NCBI RefSeq assembly: GCF_009834805.1 | Contig: NZ_WVHO01000012.1 | Span: 186,001-250,000 of the forward strand | DNA from: Saccharibacter sp. 17.LH.SD | GTDB taxonomy: Bacteria > Pseudomonadota > Alphaproteobacteria > Acetobacterales > Acetobacteraceae | DNA: 64,000 nucleotides | Direction: 5' to 3' | Part shown: in pieces, positions 17,128 through 25,341 of the stretch | Numbering within the stretch: the stretch's first letter is position 1 | Layout: every line of letters starts with the position of its first letter | Translations under genes and position numbers: made by a program | The notes under the pieces: model-generated | The model's database searches: none | The model's input: the letters and a program-made list of their open reading frames with translations, nothing else | Told to the model about the DNA's origin: nothing

Positions 17128-18714
17128 TTACGAGGAAAAAGAGGTTTTACGCTCATAGATGAGGTTACGTGCGAGCCAACATCCGACTCGAACATGGCGG
17201 ATATGTCCTCCCTCTCGCTTAAAAGCGAGCGTCCAATCTCCTGGGGCTGTGTGGTCTAGTGCGCGTGGGCAGGGGAATATCCAGAGGTCACGTCCAATTT
17301 CAGTCAGTCGTTCCATACGTCCTTCGCCTAGAAGGCCGGAAAAACCACCATATAAGAGTCCACCTTGGAGGGTGATTTCTAATTCGGAGTGCTCAAGGTC
17401 ATGACACGCATAACGCCCTACTAATGAGGATACATCGTCCGTTTTTTCTGTTGGATATGGGGTAAGAATGCTGGTTCTATTTTCGGAAGGACGGTGCATA
17501 TGTATTTTCCCGTCTTTGTAACGCAATGTTACGGCTGAATTTTCAGCTTGGTCTATGTCGTGGATGTTTAAACGTTCTGGAACAATAAGGTAACGGAGAC
17601 GAAGCGCGTTGCCGTCAGCTTCGATACGGGCTGAAAGGCCTGTACTGTGTTCAAACCACAGCCCTAGTAGGCGGGAGGAGGAGGTGGGTTTAGGTTGAGA
17701 TGGCGTCGCTTTTTTGTTTCCCAAAAAAGCGTTAAATACATCCCATGCAGCAAGCTGAGCAGGAGACATGTGATTGAGAAAGACAACAACTGAGACACGC
17801 TTTTCAGCACAATGAAGACGGCATGAACGCCACCCACGTAAAGCGCCGCTATGGGCTGTTATGGCGTGCCCAGAAATTGTGGTGCGTTGCAGACCAAAAC
17901 CGTAGGAGGATGGTGTTCCATCAGAAAAGGTGACGGGAACAGTGAGGCGGTTATAGAGGCTATGGGGGGTATCTCGGGTTGTGTCGATAAATTGTTCCCA
18001 TGCGATCATATCGTCAAGAGAGGCGCCTATACCGGCATCTCCTGTCCAATAAATATTGTTGGGTGCAGGACGGAAGCCTTCTTCAGCATTTCCTTCATAG
18101 CCTGTTGTTCCATCTGGCATAGCCCGCGTATCAGCGACAAGGCAGGCACGTTGCATATTGGCTTTTTGGAAGACATGGTGTTGCAATAGTTCAGCGAAAG
18201 AAAGGCCACTCTCTTCTTCCATCGCATCAGAAATGAGACGAAAATTTTGGTTTACGTATGAGTAAGAGGTGCCAGGCGTAAATTGTAGGGAGTGTGTTCC
18301 TGCAATGATGCGTCGTGCATCTCCGTTGTTAAAGGTCCCCTCAATAGCGGCTCCATGGAGCATCGCTATGGCCCAGTAATCGCGAAGTCCTGATTGATTA
18401 TGGGCAAGTTGGTAGAGTGTAGGGCTTTGGTCGCCAAGATGTGGTAAACGCTTCTTTATGTAAGGGATAAGCTTTTCGGGGTCGGGGTAGCGATCAAGCA
18501 TGACTGCACAGGTAAATTGTTTCGTAATAGAGCAGATGCGAAAAAGGCTTGCCGGGGTAAAGGGAAGACGGCGTTCTAAGGAGGCATATCCCCAGCAACG
18601 GCGCGTAATAACCTTGCCTTCATGAAGGACAGCAACAGCCCCACCCGGACCAGGATAAGTTTGAGCAAGAGATGAAATGGCGGCATCAAGACGGTGGGAA
18701 AGCGAGGGTGACAT
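17128..18714 (-). CDS. dap: D-aminopeptidase (serine beta-lactamase fold, DAP family)
   Basis: A penicillin-recognising serine hydrolase that releases D-Ala and similar D-residues from the N-terminus of peptides. The catalytic residues line up with those of the Ochrobactrum anthropi enzyme: SITK (Ser62, Lys65), YVN (Tyr153, Asn155) and HSG near 287. The conserved NQSGLRDYW and MGD-like TGDAGIGASLDDMIAWEQFID segments also match. The 528-residue length includes two C-terminal beta-barrel domains (from about 345), as in that family. No signal peptide, so it is cytoplasmic; a role in peptidoglycan-fragment or D-amino-acid use is inference. It diverges from recX across 60 bases. Confidence 0.9.
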   Translation of the reverse strand: MSPSLSHRLDAAISSLAQTYPGPGGAVAVLHEGKVITRRCWGYASLERRLPFTPASLFRICSITKQFTCAVMLDRYPDPEKLIPYIKKRLPHLGDQSPTLYQLAHNQSGLRDYWAIAMLHGAAIEGTFNNGDARRIIAGTHSLQFTPGTSYSYVNQNFRLISDAMEEESGLSFAELLQHHVFQKANMQRACLVADTRAMPDGTTGYEGNAEEGFRPAPNNIYWTGDAGIGASLDDMIAWEQFIDTTRDTPHSLYNRLTVPVTFSDGTPSSYGFGLQRTTISGHAITAHSGALRGWRSCRLHCAEKRVSVVVFLNHMSPAQLAAWDVFNAFLGNKKATPSQPKPTSSSRLLGLWFEHSTGLSARIEADGNALRLRYLIVPERLNIHDIDQAENSAVTLRYKDGKIHMHRPSENRTSILTPYPTEKTDDVSSLVGRYACHDLEHSELEITLQGGLLYGGFSGLLGEGRMERLTEIGRDLWIFPCPRALDHTAPGDWTLAFKREGGHIRHVRVGCWLARNLIYERKTSFSS

Positions 18715-18774
18715 AGAGAGTCCCTATGAGCATTGTGGAAAATAGCGGGGTGAGAAAGGAGCATAGAGTATCAT

Positions 18775-19380
18775 ATGGTAGAAATCCCTCCTGTCCCTGA
18801 TGAAACACGTTTGCGTGAGGCGGCATTGGCTCATTTGGCGCGTTTTTCAACAACACGCCAAGGCTTGCGGGTGGTGTTACAGCGGCGTGTGAAGCGCTGG
18901 GGTGTGCGAGCGGTGCGTGCTGGGTTGAGCCGTGAAGCTTTTGAAGCCCATGAGCAGGATTGCTTGTCGCTTATTGATCAGATTGTGGCGAGTATGGAAG
19001 GGCTTGGAGCTGTGGATGATGCCGGTTTCTCTAAGTCACGAGCGCGCAGCCTAACGCGTTCTGGGCGTTCCCGTCGGGCTGTAAAGGCGCATTTGTTAGC
19101 CAAAGGGGTAGATGTTGAGACGGTTCAACAGGCTGTTGATGAAAGCTTGGGGGAGGTTGCTGATGAAACGGGTCAAGAAACGGAACTCGTTGCCGCCCTT
19201 GTCTTCGCTCGTAAACGGGGAGTAGGGCCGTTTCAGCGGCCAGGTCAACCAGAAAAAGATCGTTATAAAGTGCTGGCCATTTTTGCACGTAATGGTTTTT
19301 CACAACATATTGCTCATAAAGTGCTTTCCATGGATTATGAGACTGCTGATGAGATGATATTAGCATGTCGTGCTTTATAG
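18775..19380 (+). CDS. recX: RecX regulatory protein
   Basis: A small modulator that caps RecA filaments. The three-helix RecX repeats are seen: an N-terminal LRRVLQRRVKRW-like block, the central GAVDDAGFSKSRARS, RSGRSRRAVKAHLLAKGV and a C-terminal PEKDRYKVLAIFARNGFS repeat. The length, 201 residues, is normal for the alphaproteobacterial form. An AAGGAG lies about 12 bases before the ATG. It is divergent from the D-aminopeptidase gene, and recA itself is not in the window. Confidence 0.88.
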   Translation: MVEIPPVPDETRLREAALAHLARFSTTRQGLRVVLQRRVKRWGVRAVRAGLSREAFEAHEQDCLSLIDQIVASMEGLGAVDDAGFSKSRARSLTRSGRSRRAVKAHLLAKGVDVETVQQAVDESLGEVADETGQETELVAALVFARKRGVGPFQRPGQPEKDRYKVLAIFARNGFSQHIAHKVLSMDYETADEMILACRAL

Positions 19381-19420
19381 GCTTCTTAAAATAAAGAACG
19401 TTTAGGAGGTTCGTCTCGCT

Positions 19421-19933
19421 TTGTGTGTGAGATCTGAAGACAAAGGTCGTTGCGTCTCATCAAGGATTATTCATCCAGCGATGGAACGTATTGTGGTCAT
19501 GATGACGTTTCTCTTTATAGCGGGATGTGCGAATCCGTTTGGAGGAGGCAGTTATAATGGGCCTGTGCAGTGTGCTCCTTATGCACGTCAGGTGAGTGGT
19601 ATCAACCTAAGAGGGGCTGCTGCTAGTTGGTGGTGGCAAGCAAAAGGGCGTTATCGGCGTAGTCATCAGCCTGTTCCGGGAGCTGTATTGGTATTTCGTG
19701 CGACGCGGCGTGTGCCGGACGGTCATGTGTCGGTCGTTAAGCGGCGCGTTTCAGAGCGTCGTATTTTGGTAGACCAGGCCAATTGGGTGCCTGGGAAGAT
19801 CGAGCATAGTGTGGTTGTCGAAGATGTTTCTCCAACCTCTGACTGGACACAAGTACGCGTCTGGTGGGCCCCTTCTGATGTTTTAGGGAGGAGGATTTAC
19901 GCGACCTATGGTTTTATTCTTCCCAATCGTTAG
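19421..19933 (+). CDS. CHAP-domain lipoprotein, probable cell-wall amidase or peptidase
   Basis: A predicted secreted NlpC/P60-superfamily CHAP protein. The likely catalytic Cys is in QCAPYAR near residue 52, the His in DGHVSVV near 104, and a polar residue in VDQANW near 119. The N-terminal hydrophobic segment ends in the lipobox IAGC. The track start is TTG at 19421 with AGGAGG 11 bases upstream; ATG at 19481 would give a shorter n-region (MERIVVMMTF) but has a poor ribosome site. It lies 85 bases before the tatA start. Peptidoglycan hydrolysis is inferred from the domain. Confidence 0.75.
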   Translation: MCVRSEDKGRCVSSRIIHPAMERIVVMMTFLFIAGCANPFGGGSYNGPVQCAPYARQVSGINLRGAAASWWWQAKGRYRRSHQPVPGAVLVFRATRRVPDGHVSVVKRRVSERRILVDQANWVPGKIEHSVVVEDVSPTSDWTQVRVWWAPSDVLGRRIYATYGFILPNR

Positions 19934-20017
19934 ACTAGGGACATCATGGGTAGGGGTTGCACAATTGTTAAACCCTTGCCACATGGAGAGAGCCTTGACC
20001 TTTCGGAGTATGACCCT

Positions 20018-20281
20018 ATGGGCAGCATGAGTATCACACACTGGATTATTTTCGGCATTGTCGTGCTGGTGCTGTTCGGTGGTGGCGGCAAAATTAGCAG
20101 TTTGATGGGTGATTTCGCGAAGGGAATTAAGTCCTTTAAGAAGGGAATGGCCGAGGACGATACGCCTCCATCCCCTCCTAAGCCAGACGAACGTCTTTCG
20201 GCTCCGCCGTCTGGGGCTTCTTCTACAGGGCAGCAAGATGCCCGTATGGCAGAAGAAGATCCAGCACATCGGCCGCGTTAA
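20018..20281 (+). CDS. tatA: Sec-independent protein translocase subunit TatA
   Basis: A single N-terminal helix ([16 protein letters not shown]) is followed by the amphipathic [12 protein letters not shown] helix and a Pro/acidic tail, the typical TatA layout. ATG at 20018 was chosen for the GGAG ten bases upstream and the family N-terminus; the frame is open to 19946. 87 residues. tatB and tatC are not in the window, unlike the usual tatABC operon. A Tat substrate (the dehydrogenase small subunit) is encoded at 11 kb. Confidence 0.88.
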   Translation: MGSMSITHWIIFGIVVLVLFGGGGKISSLMGDFAKGIKSFKKGMAEDDTPPSPPKPDERLSAPPSGASSTGQQDARMAEEDPAHRPR

Positions 20282-20325
20282 TGAGACATAGCTAAAGATA
20301 TATTCTGCCGGGCATCGATTATCCT

Positions 20326-21261
20326 ATGACGCTTTATACCAATTGGCCCGCGGTGCCTGCCGTCGCTCGTGGCAACGCTGTTGCATTAGGCAACTTTGAT
20401 GGTGTGCATCGGGGCCATGTGCATCTTTTGCAGAGTGTGCGTATGGCGCGGCCTGATTGTGCTCTCGGTGTTGTCACATTTGATCCTCATCCAAGAGCAT
20501 TTTTTCGTCCCCAAGATCTGCCATTTCGTTTGATGCGCCCAGAGGTACGGGCGCGCGTTCTGGCGGAGCATGATGTCAAACATGTTGTGCAGATCCCATT
20601 TAATGAAGCTTTTTCTCATCTTGAGGCACGGGCCTTTGTACAAGATGTGTTGGTGAATGGGTTGAATGTGACGCATGTTGCTTGTGGGGCAGATTTTGCC
20701 TTTGGGCATCGTCGAGGCGGGGACGTCGCGTTGCTCGAAGAGCTGCTGAGCGAGTATGGCGTGGGGGTCAGTGTTGTCCCTCAATTATCCGATATTTCTG
20801 GGCCAATATCATCAAGTCGGATTCGCCGTTTGTTGCAAGAGGGGTATCCCGAGCGGGCAGCAGAATTGTTGGGGCGTGAGTGGTGTATCGTTGGTGAAGT
20901 TGTACCGGGTGATCAGCGTGGACGTTTGTTAGGATTCCCAACGGCGAATATTGCTCTTGGAATACATTTAGAGCCAGCTCGTGGTGTCTATGCTGTTCGG
21001 GTGACCTTGCCAGATGGGCGTGTGATTCCAGGGGTAGGGAATGTCGGGCGTCGTCCAACCATCAATGATGGGAAAGAAAGCCGATTAGAGGCACATCTCT
21101 TTGATATTGATGAAGATTTATACGGTCAAACGCTTGAAGTGGCCTTGGTTGAGCTTCTGCGTGAAGAAAAACGTTTTAATGGGCTAGATGAGTTGAAAGC
21201 ACAGATAGCCTGTGATGCTGTGCAAGCGCGTAAGGTTTTAGAAGACCGATCTCCGGTCTAG
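20326..21261 (+). CDS. ribF: Bifunctional riboflavin kinase / FAD synthetase
   Basis: Makes FMN and then FAD from riboflavin. The N-terminal nucleotidyltransferase has GNFDGVHRGH near residue 22, and the C-terminal kinase has GRLLGFPTANI near 200 and the conserved NVGRRPTIND. 311 residues is the normal size. It follows tatA by 44 bases and precedes ileS; ribF-ileS-lspA is a common bacterial cluster. No FMN riboswitch fits in the short upstream gap. Confidence 0.95.
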   Translation: MTLYTNWPAVPAVARGNAVALGNFDGVHRGHVHLLQSVRMARPDCALGVVTFDPHPRAFFRPQDLPFRLMRPEVRARVLAEHDVKHVVQIPFNEAFSHLEARAFVQDVLVNGLNVTHVACGADFAFGHRRGGDVALLEELLSEYGVGVSVVPQLSDISGPISSSRIRRLLQEGYPERAAELLGREWCIVGEVVPGDQRGRLLGFPTANIALGIHLEPARGVYAVRVTLPDGRVIPGVGNVGRRPTINDGKESRLEAHLFDIDEDLYGQTLEVALVELLREEKRFNGLDELKAQIACDAVQARKVLEDRSPV

Positions 21262-21331
21262 GACTTGACCCGATAGGCCGCCTCTCTCCATATGGTCAGG
21301 CTTTTTCGTTCTGGAGACCGGCCGTTTATCC

Positions 21332-24184
21332 ATGTCAGACCCTGTAGAAAAGATTGATTCGACGTTTCGTGAGCAGCAAGATCGTTATCGTGAGAGCGTA
21401 TTCTTGCCGAAAACATCATTCCCCATGCGTGGGAATCTTCCCAAACGTGAGCCTGAGATGCTGCAGCGCTGGGCTGAGATGGGGCTTGATGAGAAAATCT
21501 TAGAAGCTGGTCGCAAACGGAATGCGGTTTTTACGCTGCATGATGGTCCTCCTTACGCGAATGGGCATATCCATATTGGTCATGCCCTAAACAAAGTGAT
21601 GAAGGACGTCATTAACCGGGCTCAGCGTATGAGCGGTTATCAAGTGCGTTATATGCCGGGTTGGGACTGCCACGGCCTTCCTATTGAGTGGAAAGTGGAA
21701 GAGCAGTACCGCAAGGAGGGGAAGGATAAGGATGCTGTTCCTGTTCTTCAGTTCCGGGCAGAATGTCGCAATTATGCTGCTAAGTGGGTTGAAGCTCAAC
21801 GTGATGACTTCAAGCGGATCGGCATTCAAGCGGAGTGGGCCAATCGTTATGTGACGATGGACTTTTCGTCAGAAGCGAAAATTGTCGAAGAAATTGGTAA
21901 ATTTCTATTGAATGGACGTCTTTACCGTGGGCTAAGGCCCGTGATGTGGAGCCCCGTTGAAAAAACAGCTTTGGCAGAAGCTGAAGTAGAATATCATGAT
22001 GTAAAATCCACGACACTTCATGTTGCTTTTCCGATTGTGAAAGATCCTACAGCGGACGGTATTTTACGCGATAGTTCTGCGGTAATTTGGACGACGACAC
22101 CTTGGACCATTCCTGTGAACAGGGCTTTGGCAGCCGGTCCAGAGATTCTCTACTCTGTTATTAAAGTGACAGGGAAGAAAGAAGATAGTCAGCTTTCAGA
22201 AGGGGCTAAGCTGATCATTGCGCAAGAGCGTTTGGAGGCGTTCGCCGCCGAGGCGGGGATGACATCGTGGGATGTTCTCCATACGCTTCCAGGTCAGGCG
22301 TTAGAGGGGAGCGTATTTGCTCATCCACTTCGTGGGCGTGGGTATGATCACGATGTGCCGATGCTGATGGGGGATTTTGTTACCACCGAAGCGGGTACTG
22401 GTCTTGTTCATATGGCCCCAGCTCATGGGCAGGATGACTTTCTGCTTTGCCGCGCTCATGGGATAGAAATTACAGAGTTGGTTCAGGATAATGGTACGTA
22501 TGTGCCATGGATGCCTGAGCTAGCCGGTGTGCATGTTTTTAAAGCGACTGATCCGGTTTGCGCACTTTTAGTGCAAGCGCGTGATGCTGGTGCTGAAAAA
22601 GGCCTAGCCGTAGGGCTTATGGCGCGTCATGTGATTGAGCATTCATATCCCCATTCTTGGCGTTCTAAAAAGCCAATTATTTACCGGGCGACACCGCAAT
22701 GGTTTATTGCGATGGAGTCTGAGGATGGAGAAGGATTGCGAGACCTGGCTCTGCGGGCATTGGAAAAGGTTGAGTTTGTCCCGGCGAGCGCTCGACGTCG
22801 CTTGACGACGATGGTCGCACAGCGACCTGACTGGTGCATTTCACGTCAACGCTCTTGGGGCGTGCCGATCGCTATTTTTGTTGAAAAGAAAACAGGGCAG
22901 GTCTTGCGTGATCCTGAGGTGATGGCACGTGTCGTGTCTCTTTTCCAGGAACGTGGAGCGGATGCGTGGTACGATATGGACCCATCCTTCTTCTTGGGAG
23001 AAGGACGTAATCCAGAAGACTATGAGCAAGTTTTTGATATTGTCGATGTTTGGTTCGAAAGTGGTTGCAGCCATCGCTTTGTTCTCCATCAAGAAGGGAT
23101 GAATTATCCAGCAGACTTGTATTTAGAAGGGTCTGATCAGCATCGCGGTTGGTTCCAGTCTTCATTGCTGGAGAGCGTAGGGGCCTCTGGAGAATGTTCC
23201 TATAAAGCCGTTGTGACCAATGGTTTTGTGCTGGATGGTCAAGGGCGCAAAATGTCCAAATCATTGGGCAATGTTATTGCGCCGGATGATGTGTCTAATA
23301 AGCTGGGAGCTGACGTTCTACGGCTATGGGTTCTGAATTCTGATACGCATGAGGATTTGCGGATCAGTAATGATATTCTCAAGCAACAAGGTGAATTGTA
23401 TCGCCGTTTGCGTAATACGCTGCGTTGGTTGCTCGGGGCGTTAGATGGTTTCTCCGAAGAAGAGAAAGTGCCTTATGAGGAGCTCCCTTCTCTTGAGAAA
23501 TATATCCTTCATCGTTTGACGGATGTTCATCATCGTTTGGCCGATGCTGTGAAGACCCATCAGTGGAATGGTGTTTATCCATTATTGCATGGTTTCTGTA
23601 ATAATGACTTGTCAGCATTTTACTTTGATATTCGCAAAGATTCCATTTACTGCGATGGGGTGATGACGCCAGTCCGTCGTGCATCGCGGACAGTATTGGA
23701 TATTCTCCACCGAGCGCTTTCAACATGGCTTGCTCCTGCTTTGGTCTTTACGGCGGAAGAATCTTGGCAGGCTCGTTTTGGGGAGAGCGAAAGTGTGCAC
23801 TTACAAGCTTTCTTTGTTCCTGATACGTCATGGCATGATCCGGACCTCGATAAATTGTGGGAAGGGTTACGTCAGACGCGTCGTCGTGTGACAACGGCTT
23901 TGGAAGGTGCTCGCCGTGAAGGGGAGATACGGGCTTCTTTAGAAGCGCATGTAGACCTTCCTCTTTCTGAAGAAGAGCTTGCCCAAAGTGACAAGATTGA
24001 TTGGGCAGAGCTCAGTATTGCGTCTCAGGTTACAGTGCATAAAGGTCACGCCGGAGATGAGGTGCGGATACGTCCTGCAGAGGGCGATAAATGCGCACGT
24101 TGTTGGCGTGTTTTACCGGAAGTCGGTGACAATAAAGAGCACACCCATCTTTGTTTGCGGTGTGTTAGTGTAGTTGACGCATGA
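21332..24184 (+). CDS. ileS: Isoleucyl-tRNA synthetase
   Basis: Charges tRNA-Ile. Class I signatures are HIGH as HIHIGH near residue 79 and KMSKS near 645, with the CP1 editing domain between (TTTPWTIP, then GTGLVHMAPAHG) and a C-terminal zinc site (CARCWR, CLRC). 950 residues is normal for the bacterial type. Its stop overlaps the lspA start by four bases, so the two are co-translated. The CAU tRNA at 49.3 kb is a probable substrate. Confidence 0.97.
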   Translation: MSDPVEKIDSTFREQQDRYRESVFLPKTSFPMRGNLPKREPEMLQRWAEMGLDEKILEAGRKRNAVFTLHDGPPYANGHIHIGHALNKVMKDVINRAQRMSGYQVRYMPGWDCHGLPIEWKVEEQYRKEGKDKDAVPVLQFRAECRNYAAKWVEAQRDDFKRIGIQAEWANRYVTMDFSSEAKIVEEIGKFLLNGRLYRGLRPVMWSPVEKTALAEAEVEYHDVKSTTLHVAFPIVKDPTADGILRDSSAVIWTTTPWTIPVNRALAAGPEILYSVIKVTGKKEDSQLSEGAKLIIAQERLEAFAAEAGMTSWDVLHTLPGQALEGSVFAHPLRGRGYDHDVPMLMGDFVTTEAGTGLVHMAPAHGQDDFLLCRAHGIEITELVQDNGTYVPWMPELAGVHVFKATDPVCALLVQARDAGAEKGLAVGLMARHVIEHSYPHSWRSKKPIIYRATPQWFIAMESEDGEGLRDLALRALEKVEFVPASARRRLTTMVAQRPDWCISRQRSWGVPIAIFVEKKTGQVLRDPEVMARVVSLFQERGADAWYDMDPSFFLGEGRNPEDYEQVFDIVDVWFESGCSHRFVLHQEGMNYPADLYLEGSDQHRGWFQSSLLESVGASGECSYKAVVTNGFVLDGQGRKMSKSLGNVIAPDDVSNKLGADVLRLWVLNSDTHEDLRISNDILKQQGELYRRLRNTLRWLLGALDGFSEEEKVPYEELPSLEKYILHRLTDVHHRLADAVKTHQWNGVYPLLHGFCNNDLSAFYFDIRKDSIYCDGVMTPVRRASRTVLDILHRALSTWLAPALVFTAEESWQARFGESESVHLQAFFVPDTSWHDPDLDKLWEGLRQTRRRVTTALEGARREGEIRASLEAHVDLPLSEEELAQSDKIDWAELSIASQVTVHKGHAGDEVRIRPAEGDKCARCWRVLPEVGDNKEHTHLCLRCVSVVDA

Positions 24185-24699
24185 TGATGACACAAAGTGC
24201 AGCTCATCAAAGAAAAGATGGATTTGTGAAGGGGCGCCGTTTGGGGTGTCTCGTGTTGGTCCTTGTTTTGTTAGCGGACCAACTGAGCAAACAATGGATT
24301 CTTTATGGGTTAAAACTTCCGGAAAAGGGAAGCGTTGCCATCTTACCATGGTTGAATTTTACCATGGTATGGAACCATGCCGTAACATTTGGTATGTTCG
24401 GGGGACATAGCCCGTCGGTCTTTATTATTGTTTCGTTGATGGCAGTAATTGCCCTATGTGTCGTTTTAATACGCAGCCGCCGACTATTGGTGAGTTTAGC
24501 GTGCGGTGGTATCATCGGCGGGGCATTGGGGAATGTCATTGACCGTTTGCAATATAAGGCGGTGGTGGACTTCCTTCATTTCCATGTGGCGGGATGGTCG
24601 TGGTATGTCTTCAATATTGCAGATTCTGCGATCGTCTGCGGTGTTGGGTTGTGGATTTTAGATTCCTTTTTGGCGGATCGACGAAGAAATCGTTCCTAA
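24181..24699 (+). CDS. lspA: Lipoprotein signal peptidase (signal peptidase II)
   Basis: Inner-membrane aspartyl protease that removes signal peptides from prolipoproteins. Four membrane segments are visible, with the two catalytic aspartates in NVIDR near residue 124 and FNIADS near 147. The start ATG at 24181 forms an ATGA overlap with ileS; a second ATG follows at once. 172 residues is normal. It works with Lnt (at 42.4 kb) on the several lipoproteins encoded in this window. Confidence 0.95.
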   Translation: MMMTQSAAHQRKDGFVKGRRLGCLVLVLVLLADQLSKQWILYGLKLPEKGSVAILPWLNFTMVWNHAVTFGMFGGHSPSVFIIVSLMAVIALCVVLIRSRRLLVSLACGGIIGGALGNVIDRLQYKAVVDFLHFHVAGWSWYVFNIADSAIVCGVGLWILDSFLADRRRNRS

Positions 24700-24758
24700 A
24701 GGAATATGTCTGAAAAGCTTGCTCAGTTGGCTATAGGAACGATAGGAATAAGAACCTT

Positions 24759-25310
24759 ATGAGTGCAGTGCGGAAACCTGTCATGTGGCGTTTTGCTCCT
24801 TCCGTTGTCCGTTTTGGGTTACAAGCTGGCGTAGTGACGGCCTTTGCTTTGGCATTAACCGGTTGTTCTGGTAGTGATGTCGTTCGCGGTTTTGGTTTGC
24901 ATCGTTCTACACCTGATGAATATACGGTGACGACGCGAGCACCGCTTTCTATGCCGCCTTCTGAAATTTTGGCATTGCCTGGTGCGGCGAATGCCAATCG
25001 CCCTGATGAAAGCCCACGTATGCAGGCGTTGGAGACATTGGCCCCAGATGTCGCGTTGCATCCCATGCAGGGTGACCCAAGCAGTGGGCAGACGACGTTG
25101 GTGCATAATGTTGATCGCGCCGCGCACGCTCCTGACAATGCAGAGTTAGGGGATGCAGACGTTGGGTTTGTGAATAGTTTGATGTTCTGGCAGGGTGGAC
25201 ATGCTGGCTCCGTGGTAGATGGAGAAGCAGAAAATCAACGTATTCAGAATGATAGTGCCCTAGGTCATCCATTTAACTATGGTGCAACGCCAACGATGCG
25301 GGGGCATTGA
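24759..25310 (+). CDS. BamF-like lipoprotein (DUF3035), outer-membrane protein assembly
   Basis: A lipoprotein with a hydrophobic N-terminus ending in LTGC (Cys near 36). The following TPDEYTVTTRAPLSMPP matches the DUF3035 family, described as the BamF subunit of the outer-membrane assembly machine in alphaproteobacteria. After this short conserved part the protein is Pro/Ala-rich and ends with FNYG. 183 residues. It sits between lspA and mutL in the same direction, and AGGAA lies about 11 bases before the ATG. Function is by family, and the family itself is modestly characterised. Confidence 0.8.
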   Translation: MSAVRKPVMWRFAPSVVRFGLQAGVVTAFALALTGCSGSDVVRGFGLHRSTPDEYTVTTRAPLSMPPSEILALPGAANANRPDESPRMQALETLAPDVALHPMQGDPSSGQTTLVHNVDRAAHAPDNAELGDADVGFVNSLMFWQGGHAGSVVDGEAENQRIQNDSALGHPFNYGATPTMRGH

Positions 25311-25341
25311 TTTTCCCCTTTGATAGGGAAAGGGTTGCTGT

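Noticed and set aside
20282-20325. FMN riboswitch before ribF
   Set aside because: Only 44 bases separate tatA from ribF, too short for an FMN aptamer, and no conserved aptamer sequence is seen.
21262-21331. T-box leader before ileS
   Set aside because: The gap is 70 bases and lacks the T-box sequence; such leaders are not usual in alphaproteobacteria.
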